Assembly (NCBI RefSeq): GCF_000245795.1
Contig: NZ_JH601133.1
Coordinates: 303,066-367,065 of the forward strand
Direction of reading: 5' to 3'
DNA length: 64,000 nucleotides
Source: Facklamia languida CCUG 37842
GTDB taxonomy: Bacteria > Bacillota > Bacilli > Lactobacillales > Aerococcaceae
Shown here: piece by piece, positions 33,243 to 42,178 of the stretch
Layout of the letters: each line of letters begins with the position of its first letter
How positions within the stretch are numbered: position 1 is the stretch's first letter
Made by a program: the position numbers and the translations under genes
The notes under the pieces: generated by a model
Seen by the model: the letters and a program-made list of their open reading frames with translations, nothing else
Database searches by the model: none
What the model was told of the DNA's origin: nothing

Positions 33243-34709
33243 ATGGAAAAAATCAAGCACTTTTTCAAATTTGATGCAAATGGGACGACCTTTGGAACAG
33301 AGGTTCAAGCTGGGATTACAACCTTCCTAGCTATGTCCTATATTATTTTTGTCAACCCTGCTATGTTGAGTCAGACTGGCATGCCTGCTCAAGGGGTCTT
33401 CTTAGCCACTGTCTTTGCTGCTGCTATTTCAACTGCTTTTATCGGACTGTTTGCTAATGTTCCCTATGCATTAGCTCCTGGTATGGGACTGAATGCCTTC
33501 TTTACTTATACTGTCGTCTTTGCACTTGGATTCACCTGGCAAGAAGCTTTATCCATGGTCTTTATCTGTGGGTTACTCAATGTGTTAATTACCGTCACGC
33601 GTGTTCGTAAGCTTCTCATCACATCGATCCCCGACTTTTTACAACATGCAATTTCAGCTGGGATCGGAATTTTTATCGCTTATATCGGCTTCAAGAACGC
33701 AGGCCTGCTTCAATTTACTTCTGATGGTTCAAATATTCTTTCTATTAATGGGGCGGATCCCGCTGCCATGCCGATTACGGATGGTGTCTATAGTGTCGTG
33801 ACAAATGGTGGGATTTTGCCTGAATTAGTGAACTTCACCGAAATCGGCGCCATCGTTGCTATTCTTGGATTAATCCTAACCATCATTCTCATGGTCCGCC
33901 ATGTTAAGGGAGCCATTCTGATCGGAATTATTGCGACCACCCTCTTCGCCTTCTTAGTTGGAATGATTGATTTAACAGCCCTTGACTTCTCCCAAAATTC
34001 CATCTCATCTTCCTTCAGTCAACTTGGAGAGACCTTTGGTGTCATCTTCACCCAAGCAGGAATTCCATCACTCTTCAATGATCTATCACGCTTACCTGTT
34101 GTCTTGATGACCATCTTTGCTTTCTCTTTATCGGATGTCTTTGATACGGTTGGAACTTTCATTGGAACTGGCCGCCGATCTGGCATCTTCTCCCAAGAAG
34201 ATGAACTCGCCTTAGAGTCTGGTACTGGCTTTAACTCTAAGATGGACAAGGCACTCTTTGGAGATTCTGTTGGTACAATCTTTGGTGCCATTCTCGGGAC
34301 ATCTAATACGACTACCTTTGTGGAATCATCCGCTGGGATTGGGGCCGGCGGTCGCACAGGGATGACCTCTATCGTGACAGCCATCTGCTTTATTTTGGCT
34401 GCCTTCTTGTCACCCATCATTGGCCTTGTTCCTTCTCAAGCGACAGCACCCGCTTTAATTATTGTCGGTATTTTAATGGTCAGCTCTCTAAAGGACATCG
34501 ACTGGACCAACTTTGAAATGGCGGTTCCTGCCTTCTTTGCTTCTGTCTTCATGGGATTCTCCTATTCCATCTCGAACGGGATTGCGGCTGGCTTTATTTT
34601 CTACGGAATCGTTAAGATCTTTACTGGCAAAGCCAAGGAAATCCATCCCATTATTTGGGTATCGATGGTACTATTCATTCTAAATTATATTGTCATGGCC
34701 ATTCTCTAA
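33243..34709 (+). CDS. NCS2-family purine permease (PbuG/AzgA type)
   Basis: The 488-residue protein has about 12-14 membrane helices. FDANGTTFGTEVQAGITTFL and AMSYIIFVNPAMLSQTG open it; YALAPGMGLNAFFTYTVVFA and SGTGFNSKMDKALFGDSVGT are AzgA-branch signatures. It would import guanine, hypoxanthine or adenine by proton symport. ATGGAGGTTCTT places the start at the second ATG (33243), since GGAGG lies between the two. The sequence upstream is island debris and I find no purine riboswitch. Confidence 0.92.
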   Translation: MEKIKHFFKFDANGTTFGTEVQAGITTFLAMSYIIFVNPAMLSQTGMPAQGVFLATVFAAAISTAFIGLFANVPYALAPGMGLNAFFTYTVVFALGFTWQEALSMVFICGLLNVLITVTRVRKLLITSIPDFLQHAISAGIGIFIAYIGFKNAGLLQFTSDGSNILSINGADPAAMPITDGVYSVVTNGGILPELVNFTEIGAIVAILGLILTIILMVRHVKGAILIGIIATTLFAFLVGMIDLTALDFSQNSISSSFSQLGETFGVIFTQAGIPSLFNDLSRLPVVLMTIFAFSLSDVFDTVGTFIGTGRRSGIFSQEDELALESGTGFNSKMDKALFGDSVGTIFGAILGTSNTTTFVESSAGIGAGGRTGMTSIVTAICFILAAFLSPIIGLVPSQATAPALIIVGILMVSSLKDIDWTNFEMAVPAFFASVFMGFSYSISNGIAAGFIFYGIVKIFTGKAKEIHPIIWVSMVLFILNYIVMAIL

Positions 34710-34732
34710 GATTCGTCCATTCATCAAACAAG

Positions 34733-34776
34733 AAGACCTAGCCCCTTATTTACACTATCAGGGCTAGGTCTTTTAT
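34733..34776 (+). terminator. Terminator after the purine permease gene
   Basis: AAGACCTAGCCC (34733-34744) pairs with GGGCTAGGTCTT (34761-34772), then TTATT. It lies between convergent genes. Confidence 0.9.
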
Positions 34777-34798
34777 TGCGGTCAAATGCGAATAGCAA

Positions 34799-35500
34799 CT
34801 AGAATTGATCCCGCAACTGACGCAGACGGGTAAATTCCTCCAGACTCCTTGCTTGCATAAAAGGATTCCATTCCCGTTCTTGTTTAATGGTAGTTGGCAG
34901 ACTGGCTTGACCTTGGTCTAATTGGCTTTTGACCTGGTCTTGAACTTGTCTGAGTGGACCAGGATTGTCTGTTAGGCTAGCTGCAAAAGCTAAGTTGGTC
35001 AAGGTATATTCATGACCGGCATAAACCTTCGTCGCTTCAGGCAAAGATTGTAATCTTTGGATCGTCTCATAAGCCGCTTGGTAATCCCCAGTAAAGACTC
35101 GACCGCATCCTGCTGCAAAGAGCGCATCCCCACAGAACAAATGTCCCTCAACCAAGAAAGCGATATGGTCATTCGTATGACCAGGTGTCTTGAGTACCTG
35201 GAAGGTTAAATTCATTAAACCAAACCGGTCCCCCTCCCCATAAACGTTAGTTGCCCATTCTTTTGTCTCGATCGACCCAACAACTGGAATCGTTGGGTAA
35301 ACGTCTTTAATCGCTTTTACTCCATCGGTATGGTCCGCGTGGTTATGGGTGAGGAGGATCCCCGCCAGATCTAATTCTTGCTCCTTTAGATAATCTAGGA
35401 CGGGTTGACTTTCACCCGGATCCACCACTAGAACCTGATTCTCGGCTTGAATGAACCAAATATAGTTATCCTCTAAGGCTTTCAAATAGTGAATATTCAT
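34799..35500 (-). CDS. gloB: Metallo-beta-lactamase-fold hydrolase, GloB (glyoxalase II) type
   Basis: The 233-residue protein keeps the binuclear zinc motif LLTHNHADHTDG (about residues 49-60), a later PGHTNDH histidine, and CGDALFAAGCGR with the bridging Asp. The C-terminal HAGH region (KVYAGHEYTLTNLAFA; EREWNPFMQAR) is present, which favours true hydroxyacylglutathione hydrolase over a generic MBL protein. It would clear S-lactoylglutathione or a similar thioester. Confidence 0.88.
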   Translation of the reverse strand: MNIHYLKALEDNYIWFIQAENQVLVVDPGESQPVLDYLKEQELDLAGILLTHNHADHTDGVKAIKDVYPTIPVVGSIETKEWATNVYGEGDRFGLMNLTFQVLKTPGHTNDHIAFLVEGHLFCGDALFAAGCGRVFTGDYQAAYETIQRLQSLPEATKVYAGHEYTLTNLAFAASLTDNPGPLRQVQDQVKSQLDQGQASLPTTIKQEREWNPFMQARSLEEFTRLRQLRDQF

Positions 35501-35555
35501 GATTTTCTATCCTTTCCTGATCAATAGCTCGACCTATTCTGTCTATCAAAAAACT

Positions 35556-36095
35556 TTACAAAAGGGAGTCAACATCAACGCCTTCATGGCGCAAGAGCCA
35601 GGCCTTACGGTCTTGACCCCCATGGTAACCACCCAGCCGGTGATCACTTGTAATCACCCGGTGGCAAGGGATAATAATCGGGAGTGGATTGCTTCGCAAA
35701 GCATTGCCAATCGCTTGCGCCGATTGAGAAGGGCGACCTTGCATCTTAGCCACTTCATCAGCCAACTGCTGGTAAGTCGTCACATGTCCATAAGGCACGT
35801 TTAGGAGCGCTTGCCAAGTCAGTAGGCGAAAGTCACTTGCTCCTTGAGGGTTGAGTTCTAAGTCCGTTGCTTTAGGAGCTTGTCCGTCAAAATAGGCCGA
35901 TAGCCAAGCGATTACTTCTTCAAAGGGGGCTAAATCCTTCCAATAAACCCCCGAGCAGACTGCTTGTTGAGAGTATTTCCTCGTAGCATCAAACGATAGA
36001 CGCACCAGTTCATCGTCTTGGTTGATGATCATGGTCAATCTGCCAATCGGTGATAAGAAATCATTAAATCGATTCACTCTCAGTCCCCCTTTCAT
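35556..36095 (-). CDS. ogt: Methylated-DNA--protein-cysteine methyltransferase
   Basis: The suicide enzyme removes methyl groups from O6-methylguanine onto its own cysteine. The active-site motif IIPCHRVI is near residue 147, preceded by QAIGNALRSNPLPI. The helix-turn-helix VPYGHVTTYQQLADEV is the DNA-binding region. Length, 179 residues, is normal for Ogt. The start is the ATG at 36093-36095 after AGAGGG; a GTG further in is also possible. Confidence 0.93.
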   Translation of the reverse strand: MKGGLRVNRFNDFLSPIGRLTMIINQDDELVRLSFDATRKYSQQAVCSGVYWKDLAPFEEVIAWLSAYFDGQAPKATDLELNPQGASDFRLLTWQALLNVPYGHVTTYQQLADEVAKMQGRPSQSAQAIGNALRSNPLPIIIPCHRVITSDHRLGGYHGGQDRKAWLLRHEGVDVDSLL

Positions 36096-36346
36096 CAAAC
36101 GCCCTCTCTCCTGAGGTCAACAATCTAGGATCATTTTACCAAATGCGAGATTGATAACCAACTCTTCACCTGCAAGTCTTGAAATTGACCCCATCAGAGT
36201 GATTTCATTGATTGGCGGACTTAATCAAATAACCTAACTGGCCAATCCTTTCCTTTCTATTAGCGTAATCCAAGGAGCGACACTAGGAAATGCATGGAGC
36301 CTATGATATAGTTATTACTAATTAAACAGCTAGTAAGGAGTCTCCT

Positions 36347-36820
36347 ATGGAAATTATTTTAATCCTTTTTAATCTTATTGCTTTTGGCCTCATTGTCTAT
36401 AATTGGCTAGCCTATCGTAAAAATATCGTTCACGAAGCCCTCACACGCCCTTGGATCATCTCCCAAATTATTGCCTTTATCCTATGCTGCTTCCTCTTAT
36501 TTAAAATAAGCCAAGGAATGCCAAACTATATCACCTACCTCACCCTCATTATGGTCATCTTCCTCTTCCTCAGCCAGTCCCTCAGCAAAGGAGTATCCAA
36601 AACGGACTTTGCGGTATTTAATGGTATGCTTGGCATCATGATTCGCCGCCCCTTTCCCACCGTCCAGAAGGTCGTGATCACTCAAGATGAGTCTCGTGGT
36701 CAGCTAAAGTTACTTGGTAAATCAGACAAGCATTACTTTGAACAGACCTACCGGCTTAAAGATCAAACAGACCTCGTTCAGCTTCTTGGCTCTGTCAATA
36801 TCAAAATCGAATACCGTTAA
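36347..36820 (+). CDS. Hypothetical membrane protein
   Basis: I do not recognise this 157-residue protein. There are three hydrophobic segments (about 2-22, 36-54, 60-80) and a soluble C-terminal tail with PTVQKVVITQDESRGQLKLL. The start follows AAGGAG. It is a single gene with its own terminator. Related small three-helix proteins occur across Lactobacillales without known function. Confidence 0.75.
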   Translation: MEIILILFNLIAFGLIVYNWLAYRKNIVHEALTRPWIISQIIAFILCCFLLFKISQGMPNYITYLTLIMVIFLFLSQSLSKGVSKTDFAVFNGMLGIMIRRPFPTVQKVVITQDESRGQLKLLGKSDKHYFEQTYRLKDQTDLVQLLGSVNIKIEYR

Positions 36821-36827
36821 CTTTAAA

Positions 36828-36862
36828 AAACCCTAAGCCCAGATCCAGGCTTTGGGTTTTTT
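36828..36862 (+). terminator. Terminator after the membrane protein gene
   Basis: AAACCCTAAGCC pairs with GGCTTTGGGTTT, followed by TTTCC. One G-T pair lies in the stem. Confidence 0.85.
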
Positions 36863-36960
36863 CCTGTCATTTATGAAGCTTGAATGATAGCGGTCAATTC
36901 GAATGTCTTCATATCACCATTACACGATATTGGTCTGATGAGATCTTGTATGGCCATACA

Positions 36961-36986
36961 GTTAGACCTAATCATTTAGGTCTAAC
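36961..36986. repeat. Perfect 11-bp inverted repeat upstream of the ClC gene
   Basis: GTTAGACCTAA and TTAGGTCTAAC are separated by TCAT. There is no T-run after it, so it is not a usual terminator. It may be a regulator site or an mRNA hairpin about 75 bases before the ClC start. Confidence 0.55.
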
Positions 36987-37059
36987 AATAAGCCAAAGCT
37001 TGATAAAAGGGTCTTGCAGTCTAACCATTCAAATTCTACAATAAGATTGGAGGTTTATT

Positions 37060-38373
37060 ATGAAACAAACAGTTATTCAAGTTCGAAGCTTATTATTAGC
37101 GCTCGTTACAGGAATTATAACAGGCTTAATTGTAGGGGCCTTTCGCATTGGCATTCAGCTGATCGCTCATTTTAATTTTGACCTACTATTAGCCAGCCAA
37201 GCCAGTTTCAAATCGGGTTTCATCTTTTGTGGTGTCTTTCTAGCCCTCGCTCTCTTTGCGGGCTATTGTGTCAGTCGTGAACCGAACATTGGAGGGTCTG
37301 GTATCCCACAAGTAGCTGGACAAATATCTGGCCAGTTGCATCAAAAATGGTACCGCGTCCTTTTCTTCAAGTTCTTTGGTGGACTTGCGACCATTGGATC
37401 GGGCTTGACCCTGGGTCGTGAGGGCCCCTCGGTCCAAATTGGTGCCACCATTGGTCAAGGAATCGGTCAAATTAGCAATAGTTCTCGCCGTTTGACAAAT
37501 GCCCTTATCGCTGGGGCTGCTGGAGGTGGCTTAGCAGCAGCCTTCAACGCACCGCTTTCAGGACTCATCTTTATCGTTGAAGAACTCTATCATCGAACAG
37601 GACGTAATCTCTTCCTTTATGGCGGACTGACGGTTATCAGTGCAGCGATTACCGCTAACAAGTTACTTGGTATCAATCCCAGTATTCCCATTCCTCGCTT
37701 TATTGACTTTGATGTTCCCAATCTATTTCTGAGCGTCATTCTCGGATGTATCATAGGCTTTTCTGGGGTCTTATTTAATTATTTAATTATTCACGGTAAG
37801 ATGGTCTATGGGAAATGGCAGGTTCCCGCTTGGGTTAAAGCGCTCATTCCCTTTGCAGTAACCGCTTGTTTCCTCTTCCTTGATCTTCGCCTCTACGGAT
37901 CAGGCGATGAATTGATTCAATTCCCCTTTGGCCATAATGAGTCCCTTTTAACTTTAATCTATCTTTACTTGGTAAAATTGATTTTACTCGTCCTGGCCTT
38001 CTGCTCAGGCATCCCCGGGGGTATCTTTTTCCCTCTCTTAGCTATTGGATCACTTGTAGGAAACATCTATGGCAGCTTCTTGCATGAGATTGGAATAGTC
38101 TCTGCAGAGGTCATTCCCTACTTTGCTGTCTTGGCAATGAGCAGTCATTTCTCAGCAATCGTCCGCGCACCACTGACAGGAATTATCCTGATTGCTGAGA
38201 TGACAGGGGCTTCACTCCCCTGGCTACTGCCGATCATTATTGCCAGCTATACCGCGCACATCGTCGCTGATTTCCTCGGTAGTCCTCCCATTTACACCAG
38301 CCTCCTTGACCTGCTCCTCCAAAATCGAAAAGCCAGCCCGCTATCTGAATCAATCAAGTCAGAAGGCGCTTAA
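37060..38373 (+). CDS. ClC-family chloride channel/transporter
   Basis: The 437-residue membrane protein has the ClC filter motifs GSGIPQVAG, LGREGPSVQIG (with the gating Glu) and CSGIPGGIFFPLLAIGS in order. It ends soon after the last helix, without the CBS pair of eukaryotic ClCs. It would exchange chloride for protons, aiding acid or salt tolerance. It is not the fluoride (CLC-F) type, since the first motif is GSGIP. Confidence 0.93.
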   Translation: MKQTVIQVRSLLLALVTGIITGLIVGAFRIGIQLIAHFNFDLLLASQASFKSGFIFCGVFLALALFAGYCVSREPNIGGSGIPQVAGQISGQLHQKWYRVLFFKFFGGLATIGSGLTLGREGPSVQIGATIGQGIGQISNSSRRLTNALIAGAAGGGLAAAFNAPLSGLIFIVEELYHRTGRNLFLYGGLTVISAAITANKLLGINPSIPIPRFIDFDVPNLFLSVILGCIIGFSGVLFNYLIIHGKMVYGKWQVPAWVKALIPFAVTACFLFLDLRLYGSGDELIQFPFGHNESLLTLIYLYLVKLILLVLAFCSGIPGGIFFPLLAIGSLVGNIYGSFLHEIGIVSAEVIPYFAVLAMSSHFSAIVRAPLTGIILIAEMTGASLPWLLPIIIASYTAHIVADFLGSPPIYTSLLDLLLQNRKASPLSESIKSEGA

Positions 38374-38396
38374 TCGCTACTGACTCTCATAATGTG

Positions 38397-38439
38397 AAAA
38401 AAAGGTTGAAAGAAGTGAACACTTCTCTCAACCTTTTTT
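38397..38439 (+). terminator. Terminator after the ClC gene
   Basis: AAAGGTTGA...AGAAGT pairs with ACTTCT...TCAACCTTT, followed by TTTG. The arms are about 15 bp with one bulge. Confidence 0.9.
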
Positions 38440-38453
38440 GTAGATTACTGGGA

Positions 38454-38786
38454 CTAGGCTCTATTTTGATTTTTCCAAAAGAGATAAATCGCTGCAATAA
38501 GTGCCAGGATCCCCGCAAATTTCCATATCACCAAGTTAACCACTACTAGGATGACTAACTGAGCAATGTCCTTTTGCAATGGGAAGAAACCAAGGTAGCG
38601 TGTATAATCTTTCTGGTTCACTTCAAAAATAAGCACACAAGAAATCAATGTAATGGCAATTGGGAAGAGTATTAAACTCTCAGTGTCATGAAATCCATTT
38701 AATGCATAGTAGATTAGTGAAGCGACATAATTATAAATCCAATAATTCTGATCTTGCTGTTTAAAGTAACCAATAACTTTTTCCAT
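38454..38786 (-). CDS. Small hypothetical membrane protein
   Basis: The protein is 110 residues from the ATG at 38784-38786, chosen because AAGGAGTGG precedes it; an upstream in-frame ATG lacks a site. Three hydrophobic segments (about 17-35, 40-58, 75-105) are separated by FEVNQKDYTRYLGFFPLQKD. Function unknown. It follows hemW at about 100 bases on the same strand. Confidence 0.7.
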   Translation of the reverse strand: MEKVIGYFKQQDQNYWIYNYVASLIYYALNGFHDTESLILFPIAITLISCVLIFEVNQKDYTRYLGFFPLQKDIAQLVILVVVNLVIWKFAGILALIAAIYLFWKNQNRA

Positions 38787-38892
38787 AATACCACTCCTTA
38801 TACTCGACTTTTCCTTCATAGCTTACTTAAATTATACCTCATTATCTCTCAACTGAATCGGCCTTAAGACTGAAAGTAAGGGATACTGCGCC

Positions 38893-40023
38893 CTACAAAA
38901 TATCCAAATAAAATTGATTCCCAACATCCAAGCCAAAATCTGTAAACCAGACGCGGTCTGCATCATAGTTAATAATTCCTGTTTGAAGATGCTTATCGAG
39001 CACGGTCTGGTACTTCGAGAGAAAGTCAATTCCAAACCGTTGATTAATCTCTTCAAGCCTGAACCCTTTCAATAAGCGCAGGTTCAGCATAATAAATTCC
39101 TTCTCTCGCTCTTCCATAGTCATCTCTTCGCGGTATTGAACCGGCGCTTGGCCAGCATCAATCATCTGATAATAATCCGCAAAGCGTCGATGGTTCACAA
39201 AACGAACTAAATCAATATTTGAAGAAGCTCCAAGTCCTAATCCTAGATAATTCTCAAGCTGCCAGTATTTCTTATTATGACGACTCTCATATCCCGGCTT
39301 GGCAAAGTTTGAAATCTCATATTGATGGAAGCCATGCTGGGCAAGTTGGTCTTGGATATAATGATACATCGAACGCTCTTCTTCATCTTCAATTAACTTA
39401 ATTTGACCAGTTAAGACCCAACGTTGAAAAGGGGTCCGGTCTTTAATCATTAAGGAGTAATAAGAAATATGATGGATCGGCAAGGTCATAGCTAACCGGA
39501 CATCCTCTTGCAGGACTGACATTGTTTGCTTGGGATTACCAAACATCATATCAATCCCTAAACGGTCAATACCCATCGATTGCATTAAGTCTACCTTGTC
39601 AAAGACAGTCTGGCGGTTATGAAGGCGTCCCATCAACTTCAAAACCTGATCATCAAAAGACTGCACGCCCATCGAGAAACGGTTAAAGCCATATTCTAGA
39701 TAGGTCGTCAGCTTACCTGCTGTTATCGATTCGGGGTTCATTTCAATCGATATCTCACAATCATCGCTCAAGTTAAAATGGCGATAAACTGCTGCCATTA
39801 TTTGGGCCATCTGTTGACTCGATAGGTAAGAAGGCGTTCCTCCCCCGAAGTAGAGGCTATCAATCTGAGCTGGATGACCCTGGTAAAGGGCAATCTCCTT
39901 ACATAGATAATCGACGTACTCATCCATCTTATCATCCATGTCTGAGAAGGTTAAAAAATCACAATAATGACATTTTTTCTGGCAAAAGGGGATATGAAGA
40001 TAGAGCCCTAATCGTTCCGTCAT
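38893..40023 (-). CDS. hemW: Radical SAM heme chaperone HemW
   Basis: The 376-residue protein binds a 4Fe-4S cluster by HIPFCQKKCHYCDF (Cys-x3-Cys-x2-Cys) near residue 11 and shows YFGGGTPSYLS and EISIEMNPES. The C-terminal HemN_C region (FIMLNLRLLKGFRLEEINQR) is present. It lacks the coproporphyrinogen oxidase signature and is of the HemW type, which delivers heme to respiratory enzymes. Annotations as HemN are common for this family. Confidence 0.92.
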   Translation of the reverse strand: MTERLGLYLHIPFCQKKCHYCDFLTFSDMDDKMDEYVDYLCKEIALYQGHPAQIDSLYFGGGTPSYLSSQQMAQIMAAVYRHFNLSDDCEISIEMNPESITAGKLTTYLEYGFNRFSMGVQSFDDQVLKLMGRLHNRQTVFDKVDLMQSMGIDRLGIDMMFGNPKQTMSVLQEDVRLAMTLPIHHISYYSLMIKDRTPFQRWVLTGQIKLIEDEEERSMYHYIQDQLAQHGFHQYEISNFAKPGYESRHNKKYWQLENYLGLGLGASSNIDLVRFVNHRRFADYYQMIDAGQAPVQYREEMTMEEREKEFIMLNLRLLKGFRLEEINQRFGIDFLSKYQTVLDKHLQTGIINYDADRVWFTDFGLDVGNQFYLDIL

Positions 40024-40082
40024 TACCCCATCCCTCCTTGTTAAAAAGTCACCTTATTATACCGATTTCTAGCAATAAAAAA

Positions 40083-40104
40083 AAGCCTACTGTCCAGTAG
40101 ACTT
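40083..40104 (-). terminator. Terminator after the barnase-barstar pair
   Basis: Minus strand AAGTCTACTG pairs with CAGTAGGCTT, followed by TTTTTTATTG, about 24 bases after the barstar stop. Confidence 0.8.
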
Positions 40105-40127
40105 ATTCAGAAAGTTCGACTGCAACC

Positions 40128-40397
40128 TTACCAATAAACTACCACGTGATAACCTGCCTCTTGATTTAAATCGCCAAACAAGTCCAAGAGCTGACGACCA
40201 TACCCTTCTAAATGATCTAAAATCGAGCGACCATAAAGAATTTCTAGCTCCATATTGCCCTTATCCATAACCACATCCCACAAGGCATCAAGATTATGGC
40301 CGGTATAAGAAGGTAAACTTAATTCTTCAATTAAATACTCATAGGCCCTCTCACGATTCAAAAATTGACGACCATCTAACCTGTATATCACCGTCAT
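40128..40397 (-). CDS. Barstar-family ribonuclease inhibitor
   Basis: The 89-residue protein matches barstar, the cytoplasmic inhibitor of barnase. The binding helix TGHNLDALWDVV near residue 31 corresponds to barstar Asn33-Asp35-Trp38-Asp39, and HVVVYW ends the fold. It starts 5 bases after the ribonuclease gene, so toxin and antidote are co-expressed. Confidence 0.92.
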   Translation of the reverse strand: MTVIYRLDGRQFLNRERAYEYLIEELSLPSYTGHNLDALWDVVMDKGNMELEILYGRSILDHLEGYGRQLLDLFGDLNQEAGYHVVVYW

Positions 40398-40402
40398 CCC
40401 TC

Positions 40403-41011
40403 CTAGTATAATTGCTCAAATGTCTCATAGTGATCTGATGTATAAAAGATTAACCCATCATCCGAGTAGACGAGGCGTTGTGGCCCTCGATGGTGGGTAT
40501 ACCCCGCCTGCACATCTGCTTCATAGTACTGACGGCCCGGCTTCTTAGGCAATTTGCCCTCGCGATTACCGAATCGATTGCCCCCTACCACATAGTCACG
40601 GTCCCCCGGTGACCAACCCCTTTGGTCTGCCTCAGACTTGGTGATGTAGTTATCTGGTAAATGACCATAGAGATGAATATATAGGGCTACATCATCCCTT
40701 GCATAATAATGGCCCGATTCCTCCAGGGAGGAGGATGATTTTGACTCAGAAGAATCTTGTGTTTCAAGAGACTGTTCTTGATCATCGGCGCCTTCCGGCT
40801 CATAATCAATGTGCATATCCCCATCGTTTTGTCCCGACTTGATCGAATCTTCAGGGGCATCTAGTTGTTTCTCTGCTCTTTGATGCGATTGAATCTCTGA
40901 ATGACCATTTGGATCAGTCGGTCCAGTGAGATTAATCGCTCCTGATACAATACGATAGATACCAAATAGGATGAGGATAACCCATATCACTTTTTTAGTC
41001 TTTTTATCCAT
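40403..41011 (-). CDS. Membrane-anchored barnase-type ribonuclease
   Basis: The 202-residue protein has an N-terminal membrane helix (about 6-27, VIWVILILFGIYRIVSGAIN). A Ser/Asp/Glu-rich linker follows (about 30-100), then a barnase domain (about 104-202). LPDNYITKSEADQRGW and FGNREGKLPKKPGR match barnase closely. The catalytic Glu is in YEADVQ, an Arg in PQRLVY and the His in YTSDHYETF. It should cut RNA; barstar next door protects the cell. Barnase itself has a cleavable signal; here Lys-rich start and no clear cleavage site suggest an anchored form. Confidence 0.9.
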   Translation of the reverse strand: MDKKTKKVIWVILILFGIYRIVSGAINLTGPTDPNGHSEIQSHQRAEKQLDAPEDSIKSGQNDGDMHIDYEPEGADDQEQSLETQDSSESKSSSSLEESGHYYARDDVALYIHLYGHLPDNYITKSEADQRGWSPGDRDYVVGGNRFGNREGKLPKKPGRQYYEADVQAGYTHHRGPQRLVYSDDGLIFYTSDHYETFEQLY

Positions 41012-41163
41012 AACGGCCTCCTTTAATACTTCTCTTTATGACTCTACCACAAGTTCTTTCTAAAAACAGCTGTAAAACAACCTAAATAGCATCATTTCAT
41101 GCAACTGGCAAGTATTGACCCAAATAACCTCCTCCATTAGGTAGAAAATAGAATCGTTTTCTG

Positions 41164-41210
41164 TTGGCAAGCATAAAAAAATATGGTAGACTTCAATAGT
41201 AATCATTACT
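41164..41210 (+). promoter_or_regulatory. Promoter with Zur-like operator for the zinc-binding protein
   Basis: TTGGCA (41164-41169), 17 bases, TAGACT (41187-41192) with a TG extension. AGTAATCATTACT (41198-41210) is a perfect 6-1-6 palindrome at the expected start of transcription. Its centre GTAATNATTAC equals the core of Bacillus Zur boxes. Zinc repression is inferred. Confidence 0.7.
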
Positions 41211-41226
41211 TTTAAGGAGGAATACC

Positions 41227-42159
41227 ATGAAAAAATTTTTAATCCCTGTTGCCTTAGCTTCATTATTCATGACTGCCACAAGTCCCATCTTGGCATGCTG
41301 TGGAGATATCGACCTCCCTGCTAAAGAAACCATAATGGCCCAAGAAGACCACGAAGACCATGAAGACCATGAAGATCATGATCACGAGGGGCATGACCAC
41401 GACCACCACGACCACCATGACCATGATGACCATGACCATGCCTTTGAATTTGACCCAGCGCATGTTGTCAAGAAAGAAGGCGACCATTTCATCATGGCCC
41501 ATGGTGACCATTACCACAAGATCGCTTTGAGTGACCTCCCAGAGGAACTCGTCAAAGAAACAGAAGAACATTTAGCAGGTCATCCAGAATTGGCCGAAGC
41601 CTATGACAAGCAAATTCAAATTTCTGAAGGATATTTCGAAGATGCTGACGTTAAAGACCGTGACTTATCAGAATGGGCAGGCGAATGGCAATCTGTCTAT
41701 CCTTATCTGGAAGATGGCACACTGGACCCTGTCATGGAACAAAAAGCCATGGATAAGGATAGTGAAATGAATGCCGAAGAATACAAGGAATATTATACTA
41801 AGGGTTACCAGACAGATGTCGGACAAGTAACCATCACCGAAGATTCGATCACCTTTAAGCGTGGTGACCAAGAAGCAACGGCTACTTATGAATACAGTGG
41901 CTATCAAATTCTTGAATACGAGAAAGGCAACCGTGGCGTTCGCTACCTCTTCACCAAGACCGAAGGGGATGAAGAAGCGCCTGCTAGCGTTCAATTCTCT
42001 GACCATAATATTGCACCCGCTCATGATCTTTCCCACTTCCACCTCTACTTCTCTGATGAGGGCCATGACCAATTAATCGAAGAACTAGAAAATTGGCCAA
42101 CCTATTATCCAGCTGATTGGGATGCCGGTCAAATCTTGGCTGATCTTCTGAATCATTAG
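41227..42159 (+). CDS. zinT: Zinc-binding protein: His-rich, His-triad and ZinT domains
   Basis: The 310-residue protein has a signal sequence ending ILAC near residue 24, so a lipoprotein is likely. Residues 41-71 are almost only His, Asp and Glu. A histidine-triad motif HGDHYHK is at 92-98, like streptococcal Pht proteins. A ZinT domain fills about 145-310 (LSEWAGEWQSVYPYLEDGTL; AHDLSHFHLYFSDEG). It resembles the second half of AdcA without its ZnuA domain. It would catch zinc outside the membrane and pass it to an importer not seen here. A Zur-like box supports induction by zinc shortage. Confidence 0.9.
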   Translation: MKKFLIPVALASLFMTATSPILACCGDIDLPAKETIMAQEDHEDHEDHEDHDHEGHDHDHHDHHDHDDHDHAFEFDPAHVVKKEGDHFIMAHGDHYHKIALSDLPEELVKETEEHLAGHPELAEAYDKQIQISEGYFEDADVKDRDLSEWAGEWQSVYPYLEDGTLDPVMEQKAMDKDSEMNAEEYKEYYTKGYQTDVGQVTITEDSITFKRGDQEATATYEYSGYQILEYEKGNRGVRYLFTKTEGDEEAPASVQFSDHNIAPAHDLSHFHLYFSDEGHDQLIEELENWPTYYPADWDAGQILADLLNH

Positions 42160-42178
42160 AAACAAAAAGGTATTGAAA

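Noticed and set aside
36863..37059. Fluoride riboswitch before the ClC gene
   Set aside because: The conserved GGNGAUGG and its pseudoknot are missing, and the protein has the chloride-type GSGIP filter.
41349..41455. DNA repeat array (GAC/CAC/CAT-rich)
   Set aside because: It is simply the codons for the His/Asp/Glu-rich metal-binding stretch in a good reading frame, not a separate element.
41263..41571. Minus-strand open frame rich in Val/Met opposite zinT
   Set aside because: It mirrors the His/Asp codons of zinT (antisense of CAY/GAY gives ATG/GTG/ATC), has no ribosome site and is a shadow.
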